Of a stretch of DNA of 64,000 nucleotides, positions 18,214 through 28,514 are shown one piece after another. Where the stretch lies: contig CALKGK010000002.1 of assembly GCA_938085105.1 (NCBI GenBank), forward strand, positions 27,194-91,193. The letters run 5' to 3'. A program made the translations under genes and the position numbers. The stretch's first letter is position 1. Every line of letters begins with the position of its first letter. A model generated the notes under the pieces. It saw only the letters and a program-made list of their open reading frames with translations, did not search any database and was not told the DNA's origin. This DNA comes from an uncultured Flavobacteriales bacterium. GTDB taxonomy: Bacteria; Bacteroidota; Bacteroidia; Flavobacteriales_D; Sanyastnellaceae.

Positions 18214-19896
18214 TTAAGAGGCCTTTTCCACGATTCGTCCATCTTTCATCACCACAACTTTATTGGCGGTTTGTAAAAAGAATGGATCTCGTGAGATGAC
18301 AACCAAAGACCATTTCTGCTCAGGTGAAGTGAGGAATGAAATGATATCCTTTCGCTCTTCTTCCCTCAGGTTCTCTAAAGGATATTCCAACAAGAGCAAC
18401 TTGGGCTTATCTGCAATACTTCGCGCTAAGAGCATTTTTTGAACGGTGCTTTTAGGCAGTTTTGTTCCTTGTGGATCAATGTGCGATTCATAACCATCGG
18501 GCAAACTTTGGATGAATGGCTTCAACCCTAAAGCTTCTACCGCCCACTGTATGTTCTCAAAAGAGGCATTTTTCCTTCCCATTCCGATGTTCTCCAAAAC
18601 GCTTCCCTCAAAGAGTTTTTCCTGAGAGAGGTAATCTCCAATCGACGAGCGTAGGTTGCACAGGTTGAGGTTACCCATAGGAAGTCCGTTAAAAGACACT
18701 ACTCCCTCTTGTACTTCATAGAGTCCGGCCATGAGCTGAAGCAAGGAGCGTTTTCCTGCACCATTCCCACCCGTAATCACCATGCGATCTCCCGGTTTAA
18801 GGTGCAAGTTAATGTCGCTCAAATTGGGCTTCGATTTCCCTGGATAAAAGAAGGTTACATCGTTTAACTGCAGTTCCATACCGTTCTGACCACAAAGCTC
18901 AGAAGTGCTGTTTCCTGTCTGGTTTTCAAGTGTAAGATCGGTCACCTGCCCTACTTTCTCGAGGGAAGTGAGAACGTCATAAATGGTTTCCAAACTGGCG
19001 ATCAACTTCTCCACCGAACTCATAATGAGAAGGATGATGATCTCAGCTGCGACGAACTGACCAATGTTCATGAGCTGTTCCATCACCAAGATTCCACCAA
19101 TGGCGAGGAGTCCGAGGGCAACAATCACCTTAAACACGACCATCAAAGAATACTGCTGCACCAAAACCTTAAAGTGGCTCTCGCGATAAGTGAGGTAGTC
19201 ACCAACGTGTTTGTTGGTTCGGTCCAAGGGCAAATCCGTTTCTCCTGCCAATTTAAACGTGGTTTCCGTTCTTGCCAATTCCTCCAGCCAGTGCGCGGTT
19301 TTGTATTTGTGTTTCGACTCTTTCAAGCTTGTTTGCAGCCCCCTTTTATACGTAAACTTAAAAATCACTGCAATCAAAACCACCAAAATCAAACTGAACG
19401 CCACGAAGAAGGGGTGATAAAGGGAGAGCAGAATCAAACCAAAAATCACCTGCATGGAAGACGCCGTGAAGTCGATGAGGATCTTTGAAAGACCTTTTTG
19501 TACCGACATGATATCAAAAAAGCGGTTCATCAATTCTGGAGCGTAGTGCTTATAAAGTTCCTCCATCTTGATGCGGGGAATCCGGTAGGCAAACTCAAAG
19601 GCCGCTCTACTAAAAATCTTCTGTTGAAGGTTCTCTACAATCCTCAACTGATAAATCTGCAAAGCTCCAGAAATGGCCACACCCAATACAACGATGGCCA
19701 CAAGGATGATCCATGAGGTGTTCATTTGACCACCTTGTATCAAGTTAACAATTGCCTGAATCCCAAGAGGTAAGGATAAGTTGATTAAACCATTGAAAAT
19801 AGCATAGGCATAGACGTTTCTGATCTCTCTTTTGTCTGGCTTGAGCAGTTTCCAAAAACGCTGATTGGGCTTTAATACTTCTTCGCTTGATTCCAT
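18214..19896 (-). CDS. ABC exporter-like membrane protein with degenerate ATPase domain
   Basis: By layout a type I exporter half-transporter: six-helix membrane domain (about residues 25-310) and a nucleotide-binding domain (about 340-560), 560 residues. The fold motifs can be located, but key residues are altered. Walker A reads GGNGAGKRS (K382 kept, following Ser/Thr replaced by R383); the LSGGQ position reads LPKST (480-484); Walker B LLLLDE reads LLLLEY (E504, Y505, so the catalytic Glu is Tyr); the H-loop His is R536. The Q-loop Gln is kept. ATP hydrolysis is therefore doubtful, while binding or a structural role remains possible. Start ATG overlaps the tetR stop by one base (TAATG). 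Genes for HlyD and TolC partners follow intact. Confidence 0.85.
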   Translation of the reverse strand: MESSEEVLKPNQRFWKLLKPDKREIRNVYAYAIFNGLINLSLPLGIQAIVNLIQGGQMNTSWIILVAIVVLGVAISGALQIYQLRIVENLQQKIFSRAAFEFAYRIPRIKMEELYKHYAPELMNRFFDIMSVQKGLSKILIDFTASSMQVIFGLILLSLYHPFFVAFSLILVVLIAVIFKFTYKRGLQTSLKESKHKYKTAHWLEELARTETTFKLAGETDLPLDRTNKHVGDYLTYRESHFKVLVQQYSLMVVFKVIVALGLLAIGGILVMEQLMNIGQFVAAEIIILLIMSSVEKLIASLETIYDVLTSLEKVGQVTDLTLENQTGNSTSELCGQNGMELQLNDVTFFYPGKSKPNLSDINLHLKPGDRMVITGGNGAGKRSLLQLMAGLYEVQEGVVSFNGLPMGNLNLCNLRSSIGDYLSQEKLFEGSVLENIGMGRKNASFENIQWAVEALGLKPFIQSLPDGYESHIDPQGTKLPKSTVQKMLLARSIADKPKLLLLEYPLENLREEERKDIISFLTSPEQKWSLVVISRDPFFLQTANKVVVMKDGRIVEKAS

Positions 19897-20576
19897 TATG
19901 ATGCTTTAATGAGGGTCAATACCATGTTCTGGTAGTACTTTGTAATTCCTTTTTCTCCGCAAACCACGTCGGTCAATCTCGGTAAGTGTTCTGCAAAAAA
20001 GTGTTGATGATTTGCCCCTTCAATCACTGTTGTGACCAGCATGTGGGGGTATTTGTATTCGGGTTGAATCTCTAAAATGATTTTCCCGATCAACTCTACA
20101 AGATCTTTATAACTGGTGTAAACACCTTGATCGTTGATTTCGTCTACCTGTTTATTGAGGTATGCTTTGGAAGATTCTGCTACTACCAAATGGTAGAGTT
20201 TCTGCTCATCGATGTGTGGAAATTGGATATCCACCTCATGCACCCCCAAAGCCACATCCAAAGCTCGCATTAACCGCTCTTCCGCTGAAGGAACGTTGGC
20301 CGTAGCAAAAAGAATGCGGTACTGAACCCAGGCCCAATACCAAGCAGTAAGATAAAGGAGTAATTTGTGTTTGCTCTCGAAGTAGCGGTAAACCGAAGCT
20401 TCTGTGCTCCCAATTGATTTCGCCAGCTTTTTAAAGGTGAAACTTTCGAAGCCCATCTCGCTGATTAACTCAATGCTTCCACTGATGATGCGCTGACCAA
20501 GGTCGCTAGACTCTGGGTTCTTGAGGTAAATGCTGTCGTTCACCTGCAAACGTAAATTGGCATACAATCCATCCAT
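19896..20576 (-). CDS. TetR-family transcriptional regulator
   Basis: Likely controls its own operon, which continues with ABC, hlyD and tolC genes. The 226-residue product has the TetR helix-turn-helix near residues 25-70 (RIISGSIELISEMGFESFTFKKLAKSIGSTEASVYRYFESKHKLL), where TEASVYRYFESK is the recognition-helix signature, then an all-helical ligand domain. I start at the ATG at 20576, just after a -7 promoter box; the frame extends to 20639 but only through the promoter. An 8-bp inverted repeat flanking that box is a candidate operator. The inducer is unknown. Confidence 0.9.
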   Translation of the reverse strand: MDGLYANLRLQVNDSIYLKNPESSDLGQRIISGSIELISEMGFESFTFKKLAKSIGSTEASVYRYFESKHKLLLYLTAWYWAWVQYRILFATANVPSAEERLMRALDVALGVHEVDIQFPHIDEQKLYHLVVAESSKAYLNKQVDEINDQGVYTSYKDLVELIGKIILEIQPEYKYPHMLVTTVIEGANHQHFFAEHLPRLTDVVCGEKGITKYYQNMVLTLIKAS

Positions 20577-20579
20577 AAT

Positions 20580-20616
20580 GATAGTAACGATCGGCAAATA
20601 TAATAGCATTACTATC
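20580..20616 (-). promoter_or_regulatory. tetR operon promoter inside a putative TetR operator
   Basis: Perfect inverted repeat GATAGTAA (20580-20587) and TTACTATC (20609-20616) with a 21-bp spacer. Between the arms lies TATATTTG (minus strand, 20595-20602), an exact -7 box 18 nt before the tetR ATG. A repressor bound here would block the promoter, so negative autoregulation is likely (inference). Confidence 0.6.
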
Positions 20617-20639
20617 GCTTTTGTTCGCTTCACTATCAA

Positions 20640-21119
20640 ATAAACGTTAAAAGACTGTTTTTATAATGGGTACAGCAAGGTTTCGGTGCTTTCTAAGCGC
20701 TCATGAACCGTCGTAAAGGACTGTAAATTGAAAGATTTTCTTGATGAATGCTCGTCAACGTACTGATCATCAAGAAAGCGAAAATTGAAGCTGGACTTAA
20801 GCCAATGCTTCTCGATGAACCCGTTTTTCGACATATTTCGAATTCATGATTCGGAGTATACCCATATAGTGGCCTTGAGGTCACTTTACAACACAAAACA
20901 GGAAGCTGCAAAACGTAAGTTGTATCTGCATCAAGCCGGCTCAGAAAATAGCATTTCAGCATACATAATAACGTTCACACCTTTGCGTTGATAAAATAAT
21001 CTCACCCCTCCCTCCCAAGACAAGCACATTTCTACCTTTAGTACGTTCGAATTGAAGAAGGTTTTCCCAAGCCAAAATGAACAAGGGAACGATTCTTGAA
21101 TAAAGTTGCATACACGAAC
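20640..21119. other. Intergenic region between divergent transcription units
   Basis: About 480 bp between tetR (minus) and the TPR gene (plus). Short frames exist on both strands, but none has a recognisable family or typical composition, and none has a convincing start. A TACCTTTA box at 21031-21038 (seven of eight positions) could start the TPR gene transcript. No repeat, RNA gene or mobile-element end was seen. Confidence 0.5.
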
Positions 21120-24100
21120 ATGACCTGGAAACACATGATCAAATTATTTCATTTTGCCCTTTTATTTCTCCTTTGCGGACTAGCCATTGGTCCGAGTGCC
21201 CTTCAAGCGCAGCAAACAGAAATTTTCACCAACGAGCACCGATTTTATCGGGAGGCGATGGATCTTTTCGATAAAGAAAAATACGCCGCGGCCCAAAAAG
21301 GCTTTGAGCGATACATGGAACTATCGCCTGATCGACATTTGGAACAACACATCAACGCAGAGTACCACGCTGCCCTTTGTGCTTTGTACCTCTTTCACAA
21401 GGATGCAGAGTTTCGCTTGGAGCAATTCGTTCTCAAGCATCCCGAGAGTCCGTGGGTAAGAAAAGTGTACTTCGAACTCGCCACCTATAACTACAAAAAA
21501 AAGAGCTACAAAAAAGCATTGGAGTGGTTTGAATCTGTTGATCCACGCGACCTCAATGCAAAGCAGACCCTTGAATTTCATTACAAAAGAGGTCATGCCT
21601 TATTCATGAAAGGACGAGTGGATGAAGCTCGAACCGATTTTTTCGCAGTGAAAGATGAGCCTGGGGAATACCAAGCTCCAGCGAATTACTTTTATTCCCA
21701 CATCGCTTACGAAAGTGAGCAATGGCAAAATGCCTACGACGGGTTTTCAGCCCTCGCGGAAGACGAAAATTTTGGTCCTGTAGTGCCTTACTACCTCACT
21801 CAAATCCTATACAAACAAGGGAAGTACAGTGAAATGCTGGCCTATGCACCGGCGTTCATCGATTCTACGGCTGATGAGGACATTAAACGCAAACCGGAAA
21901 TTGCTCAGCTCATTGGCGACGCTTATTACCGAGAGAACAATTACATCGATGCACTTCCTTATTTGGAGTTCTACCACCAGGAAACCGACAAAGCCGATAT
22001 ATCCCGAGATGCTTTTTTCCAATTGGGGTATTCGTATTACTCTTTAGGTCAAAACCAAAAAGCCTTGGACAATCTCAACGAGGCGTCCCAAGGAGAAGAC
22101 CTGCTCGCTCAAAGCGCCATTTACCATATGGCTGATTGCTATTTGAAGCTCGACCAAAAAACTTACGCTCGTTCTGCTTTCAAAGAAGCCAGTGAAATGG
22201 ACTTCAGCATGGAATTGAAGGAAGACGCCTTGTTCAACTACGCTAAATTGGCTTATGAATTGAGCTACAACCCGTTTCATGAAGCTATTACTGCTTTTGA
22301 AGAATATCTTGTGGTTTATCCAAGTTCCACGCGGTCTGACGAAGCCTATGAATTCCTGCTTCAAGTGTACATGAAGTCGAAAAACTACGAAAAGGCCCTA
22401 GCCTCGTTGGACCGCATTGACAATAAAGACACCCGTACAAAAGAAGCCTATCAAGTGGTGAGTTTTAATCGTGGGGTTGAATTGTTTCGCGCTGGGAAAT
22501 ATGCTGAAGCTGCGGGATTCTTCGATAAGGTGAGCACCTACCCCGTCAACCCAAAAATCAATGCCGAAGCTCTTTTCTGGAAGGGAGAACTGGCCTACAA
22601 CAGTCAGAAATACTCCCAAGCCTTGGGGTATTACAACGCCTTCCTTCAAGAACCGGGAAGCTACAACAGCAACTTCTACCACCTCGCCAACTACGGAGCT
22701 GGTTATGCTCTGTTCAAGCAAGAGAAATACATCGATGCAAGCAGTGCGTTTCGCAAGTTTGTAGACACCAACAATTTGAACGACGACAAAAAGCAAAACG
22801 ACGCACTCTTGAGGGTGGCCGATTGCTTTTACGTTTCGAAGAGCTACGATCAAGCCATTACCTACTACGAACGCGCCATGAGTTTGCAAGGCGCCAATCA
22901 AGACTATGCATTTTACCAAAAAGCCATCTGCTTTGGTTTGATGGGCAACAAGAACAAGAAAATCGAAGTATTGAAAGCCCTTCTTGAAGATCAAGATGGA
23001 AGTAAATTTACCGCAGACGCGAAGTTTGAGCTTGCCAAGACTTACCTCTCCATGGACAATTATAACATGGCCAAGGTATACTACGATACAATCTTGAACG
23101 AACACGGTACGAGTCAGTACTTGAAGCACAGTTTAGTCGACCTCTGTTTGATTGAAGTAAAGCGCGGTAATAACGACGAAGCCCTAGCCCTTTGGAACAG
23201 AATTAAGGTAGAATACCCAACCGATCAAGTGGCTTTGGACGCTTACAACCTCGTTGAGCCTCTGCTCATTGAAAACGGTTTACTTAGTGACCTTCCTCCT
23301 GCCGTGAGTGTGAGCGATGACGACATCGAACAAAAGATATTCCGTGCGGCAGAAGACTACGCCATCACAGGAGATTGCAACAACGCCATCCGAAAACTGG
23401 AAGAATACTTGGTGAAATATCAACCCGGCTACTACGCCACTTCCGCCAACTACTATCTTGGAAATTGCTACTTCGAAAGCAATGAACTTGAGAAAAGTTT
23501 GAACGCATTCAACTATGTCATCTCCCAACCTGTGAGCGACTATTCTGAAGAAGCATTGGTGGCTGCGGCAACCATGAATTATAACAAGAAAAACTACCAA
23601 CAAGCGCTCAACCACTACATCGAATTGGAAAACCTCGCCCGTTTGAAAAACAATGTATTGGAAGCACAAATTGGTCAGATGCGCTGCCATTATCTGCTCG
23701 GACAAAAAGACGATGCCTTGGAGTATGCCGAAAAGGTGATTAGCAATGAGAACACTCCAGAGAACATTAAGATCACCGCTTATTTGTGGCGTGGAAGAAT
23801 TCGTTTCGACCGTTCACTTTGGGATGAAGCCTATTACGACTTTGCTGAAGTGGTGAAAACCGGAGGTGAAAAGGCGGCTGAAGCCAAGTACAAGATGTGT
23901 GAAATTGCCTACAACAAAGGCGCTTATGAAGCAGCTGAAAAAGAAATCTTCCAAATGATTGAGAATTTCTCTTCTTACGAAGAATGGAAGTTCAAAAGCT
24001 ATCTCCTCTTGTCTGACGTCTATGTTGGAATGGAAGACCTCTTCCAAGCAAGGGCGACACTCAACACCATCATTGACAACGTGAGTGAAGCTTGGGTAGT

Positions 24101-24245
24101 GGACAGTGCCAAGCAAAAACTCGCGGCACTCGACCAACAGGAGTCGGATCAACAAAACGAAGATCAAAACCGAGAAATCGAAATCAACCTGCAAGGTGAA
24201 GAAGACGATAACAAAAGCATTGAAGACGATGAAGACAAGCAATAA
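21120..24245 (+). CDS. Large periplasmic TPR-repeat protein
   Basis: Protein of 1041 residues with a signal peptide ending near ALQAQ and then tetratricopeptide repeats over nearly its full length (for example YAAAQKGFERYMELSPD, AEALFWKGELAYNSQKYSQAL, ANYYLGNCYFESNELEKSLN), forming a long helical solenoid for protein binding. The C-terminus is strongly acidic and low in complexity (EEDDNKSIEDDEDKQ). Start: I take the ATG at 21120; the ATG at 21135 would also give a good signal peptide, while the frame can be extended to a TTG at 21096. Its end overlaps the next gene, for an outer-membrane barrel, by 17 bp, so the two are translationally coupled and probably form an envelope complex. Exact role unknown. 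Confidence 0.85.
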   Translation: MTWKHMIKLFHFALLFLLCGLAIGPSALQAQQTEIFTNEHRFYREAMDLFDKEKYAAAQKGFERYMELSPDRHLEQHINAEYHAALCALYLFHKDAEFRLEQFVLKHPESPWVRKVYFELATYNYKKKSYKKALEWFESVDPRDLNAKQTLEFHYKRGHALFMKGRVDEARTDFFAVKDEPGEYQAPANYFYSHIAYESEQWQNAYDGFSALAEDENFGPVVPYYLTQILYKQGKYSEMLAYAPAFIDSTADEDIKRKPEIAQLIGDAYYRENNYIDALPYLEFYHQETDKADISRDAFFQLGYSYYSLGQNQKALDNLNEASQGEDLLAQSAIYHMADCYLKLDQKTYARSAFKEASEMDFSMELKEDALFNYAKLAYELSYNPFHEAITAFEEYLVVYPSSTRSDEAYEFLLQVYMKSKNYEKALASLDRIDNKDTRTKEAYQVVSFNRGVELFRAGKYAEAAGFFDKVSTYPVNPKINAEALFWKGELAYNSQKYSQALGYYNAFLQEPGSYNSNFYHLANYGAGYALFKQEKYIDASSAFRKFVDTNNLNDDKKQNDALLRVADCFYVSKSYDQAITYYERAMSLQGANQDYAFYQKAICFGLMGNKNKKIEVLKALLEDQDGSKFTADAKFELAKTYLSMDNYNMAKVYYDTILNEHGTSQYLKHSLVDLCLIEVKRGNNDEALALWNRIKVEYPTDQVALDAYNLVEPLLIENGLLSDLPPAVSVSDDDIEQKIFRAAEDYAITGDCNNAIRKLEEYLVKYQPGYYATSANYYLGNCYFESNELEKSLNAFNYVISQPVSDYSEEALVAAATMNYNKKNYQQALNHYIELENLARLKNNVLEAQIGQMRCHYLLGQKDDALEYAEKVISNENTPENIKITAYLWRGRIRFDRSLWDEAYYDFAEVVKTGGEKAAEAKYKMCEIAYNKGAYEAAEKEIFQMIENFSSYEEWKFKSYLLLSDVYVGMEDLFQARATLNTIIDNVSEAWVVDSAKQKLAALDQQESDQQNEDQNREIEINLQGEEDDNKSIEDDEDKQ

Positions 24246-25983
24246 GAACCTAGTAAGCGCTGCATGTTTCATCTTGCTCGCCCTCTTTTCATTCGAAAGT
24301 AAAGCCCAAGATAGTTTGAGCATGGACGTTACCTTTCAAGGTGACCTTGTGATCTTTCTGAAAGACGCTAACAAGCTATCCAACTGGCCCGAGCCCATAG
24401 AGTCGATTGTGGAAATTCCCACCATCAAATACTCCCTCATTCCCAACAAGCAACAGGTGAACATCAATCCCGAAGCCATTGAAGCTGTTAAAGTTAATGT
24501 CGAACCACGATTGAAGAAGTTGTACCGAGGCTACATGAAAGCCGGTTTTGGACTCTACACCACTCCTTTGGTGGACTTCTATTACACTGATGGAAGGTCG
24601 AGACAAGGAACTTGGGGGCTTCGATATGAGCATTTAAGTTCGGCAGGTGGAGTGGCTGCTGATGACAGTATTCCAGATTCCTTTTCGAAAAATGAAATCA
24701 ACCTTTGGGGGCGACGCTTCCTTAAAAAGCATGCTTTGCAAGGAGATTTTAAATGGGACCGTGATGTAGTGAATTACTACGGTTTTAATCCCGATGTGAA
24801 CCCAGTGAGCGTGAGCGATTTTGAAGAACAACGCTTCAACTTTGTTGGGGGAAAGGTGAACCTCAAGAGCTATTACCGCGATTCCAGTAAGATGAACTAT
24901 GACGCTACCGTTGGCTTTTTCAACTTCAGAGACAAGCTGGAGAGCAACGAGAACAATTTGGACTTGAGGATTCACGGTCGGAAATTTGTAAACACCGAGC
25001 TCATTAGTGTGGATTTTGGTTTGAATTACGATCAATATGAGTTTGTGAGCCTTGAAAACTCGCAAGATAAACCTCGAAAGGTAAATTCACTCGTCTCCCT
25101 CGAGCCACGTGCAACTACCATTCGCGATAACTGGAGGGTCTCTGTTGGGATGGGACTTTGGGTAGATATGCGCGAAGAGGAGCCCTTCTATTTCAAACCC
25201 TTAGTGGAAGCAGAATACAGTCTTTTGGACGACCTCTTCATTCCTTATGCCGGTGTGGGAGGTGAAGTGATTCAAAACACTTACCGAAGCATTACGGAGC
25301 AAAACCCTTGGGTGCTTTCGGAGTACGAACAAATGAACACCAACCAAAAGAGTACCATGTTTGGAGGTATTCGAGGAACGATTTCGTCGAGTACCAGTTT
25401 TAATGCACGCATTAGCCGCACTCGCTATGAGAACTTTCTATACTTTGTGAATGATAGTACCTTCACTGGAGGTACATTAACTGATGGTAAACCGCAAGTT
25501 GATTTTGGAGTGGGGAATGCTTTCAACACCATTTACGACGACCTCACGGTGGTGAATTTGAGTGGTGAAGTGAGCATCAACAGCGAAGACCGTCTCAAAC
25601 TCTTCGCCCGAGGAGACTACTTCCTCTACTCTACTGAGGTTGAGGACTACGCTTGGTACCAGCCTACTACCCAACTTACCTTAAGTGCAAGCTACAATCT
25701 GCGCGACAAACTCATGATCAAGGCCGATGTGTTTACGGTTGGTCAACGAAAAGCAAAAAGCATCCTCGCTTTGGAAGAAGATCAGGAAATTGGACAGTCT
25801 GGTTACACGGTCATTAACTTGAAAGGGTATGTTGATGCGAATTTGGGCTTTGAGTATCGTTATACTAAGCGTTTGAGTGCTTGGGTTCAGTTCAACAACT
25901 TCTTGGCGAGCAGGTATGTTTCGTTTACGCCGTTTGCGGCGCAGCGCTTTAATGCGATGATGGGGGTGAGCTACGCTTTTTAG
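24229..25983 (+). CDS. Outer-membrane beta-barrel protein, TonB-receptor-like without plug
   Basis: The 584-residue product has a signal peptide (MKTSNKNLVSAACFILLALF, cut near SKAQ), a ~90-residue region with IPTIKYSLIPNKQQVN, and then a long barrel of alternating strands that resembles the C-terminal barrel of TonB-dependent receptors (GYMKAGFGLYTTPLVDFYYT, ending FNAMMGVSYAF with terminal Phe). I see no plug domain and no clear TonB box, so a classic siderophore-type receptor is unlikely. The ATG at 24229 lies inside the end of the TPR gene. The pairing of a ~1000-residue TPR protein with such a barrel suggests a shared, undefined envelope function. A terminator follows at 26012. Confidence 0.82.
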   Translation: MKTSNKNLVSAACFILLALFSFESKAQDSLSMDVTFQGDLVIFLKDANKLSNWPEPIESIVEIPTIKYSLIPNKQQVNINPEAIEAVKVNVEPRLKKLYRGYMKAGFGLYTTPLVDFYYTDGRSRQGTWGLRYEHLSSAGGVAADDSIPDSFSKNEINLWGRRFLKKHALQGDFKWDRDVVNYYGFNPDVNPVSVSDFEEQRFNFVGGKVNLKSYYRDSSKMNYDATVGFFNFRDKLESNENNLDLRIHGRKFVNTELISVDFGLNYDQYEFVSLENSQDKPRKVNSLVSLEPRATTIRDNWRVSVGMGLWVDMREEEPFYFKPLVEAEYSLLDDLFIPYAGVGGEVIQNTYRSITEQNPWVLSEYEQMNTNQKSTMFGGIRGTISSSTSFNARISRTRYENFLYFVNDSTFTGGTLTDGKPQVDFGVGNAFNTIYDDLTVVNLSGEVSINSEDRLKLFARGDYFLYSTEVEDYAWYQPTTQLTLSASYNLRDKLMIKADVFTVGQRKAKSILALEEDQEIGQSGYTVINLKGYVDANLGFEYRYTKRLSAWVQFNNFLASRYVSFTPFAAQRFNAMMGVSYAF

Positions 25984-26011
25984 GAGGGGTTCGCTACGCT
26001 AGTTTTTTGGA

Positions 26012-26035
26012 GGACGCACGTTGTGCGTCCTTTTT
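26012..26035 (+). terminator. Rho-independent terminator
   Basis: Perfect 8-bp stem GGACGCAC/GTGCGTCC with loop GTT and five T, 28 bp after the barrel gene's stop. The arm GGACG...CGTCC resembles the dispersed palindrome found just downstream. Confidence 0.88.
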
Positions 26036-26045
26036 GTTTTGGCGG

Positions 26046-26192
26046 CCTTTTCAGTTTGCGGGGGCTCTCGGTGGGGCGCGGAGGTGGACGGGCGCGGCAT
26101 GTCCTTTTCCGTTCGCGGGGGCTCTCGGTGGGGCGCGGAGGTGGACGGGCGTGGGGCGACCTTTTCCGCTTGCGGGCGCGCGCGGGTGGGGG
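26046..26192 (+). repeat. GC-rich 57-bp tandem repeat (two full copies, third partial)
   Basis: Copies start at 26046, 26103 and 26160, each with CCTTTTC. Copies 1 and 2 are identical over about 36 bases in the middle (GGGGGCTCTCGGTGGGGCGC and following); copy 3 keeps only the first part. GC content is far above the flanking genes. Copy 1 contains GGACGGGCGCGGCATGTCC (26086-26104), the core palindrome also found at 35230 and 42880. Open frames across it are Gly/Arg-rich artefacts. It lies between the barrel gene's terminator and gyrB. Confidence 0.85.
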
Positions 26193-26302
26193 CTTTTTGT
26201 TTGAAAAGGGGAATTTATCAACAATTGTGAATATTTCGTCAGTATTGACAGGGGTTTCAGGCTGTATTCGGCGAAGGAAATCGTATCTTTATGCTGCATT
26301 AA

Positions 26303-28321
<2,019 letters not shown>

Positions 28322-28363
28322 TCAACTTTGCTCTTGAGTCTTTCGGCTCTAAAATGATCTTAT

Positions 28364-28401
28364 AAAAATCCCCACTTCATTGCTGATGTGGGGATTTTTT
28401 T
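28364..28401 (+). terminator. gyrB terminator
   Basis: Twelve-base-pair stem AAAAATCCCCAC/GTGGGGATTTTT with an ATTGC-containing loop and a T-run, 43 bp after the gyrB stop. Confidence 0.9.
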
Positions 28402-28453
28402 TGATTGGGTTCTTTGAAGCTAAAATCCATTTGGCGGTGATTTATTCCAAAAC

Positions 28454-28490
28454 AAAAAAGCAGAACAACCTAAGGGATGTCCTGCTTTCT
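28454..28490 (-). terminator. Terminator of the RhlE-type helicase gene
   Basis: On the minus strand a stem AAAGCAG/CTGCTTT with additional pairing near the loop, then six T, 25 bp beyond the helicase stop codon. Confidence 0.8.
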
Positions 28491-28514
28491 AATCATGCTT
28501 TCTACTTCAGACCA

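Noticed and set aside
20693..20991. Open frames of 89 (minus) and 68 (plus) codons in the tetR-TPR gap
   Set aside because: No similarity to any family I can name, irregular composition, no promoter box or start context. I considered a transposase remnant but saw no motif.
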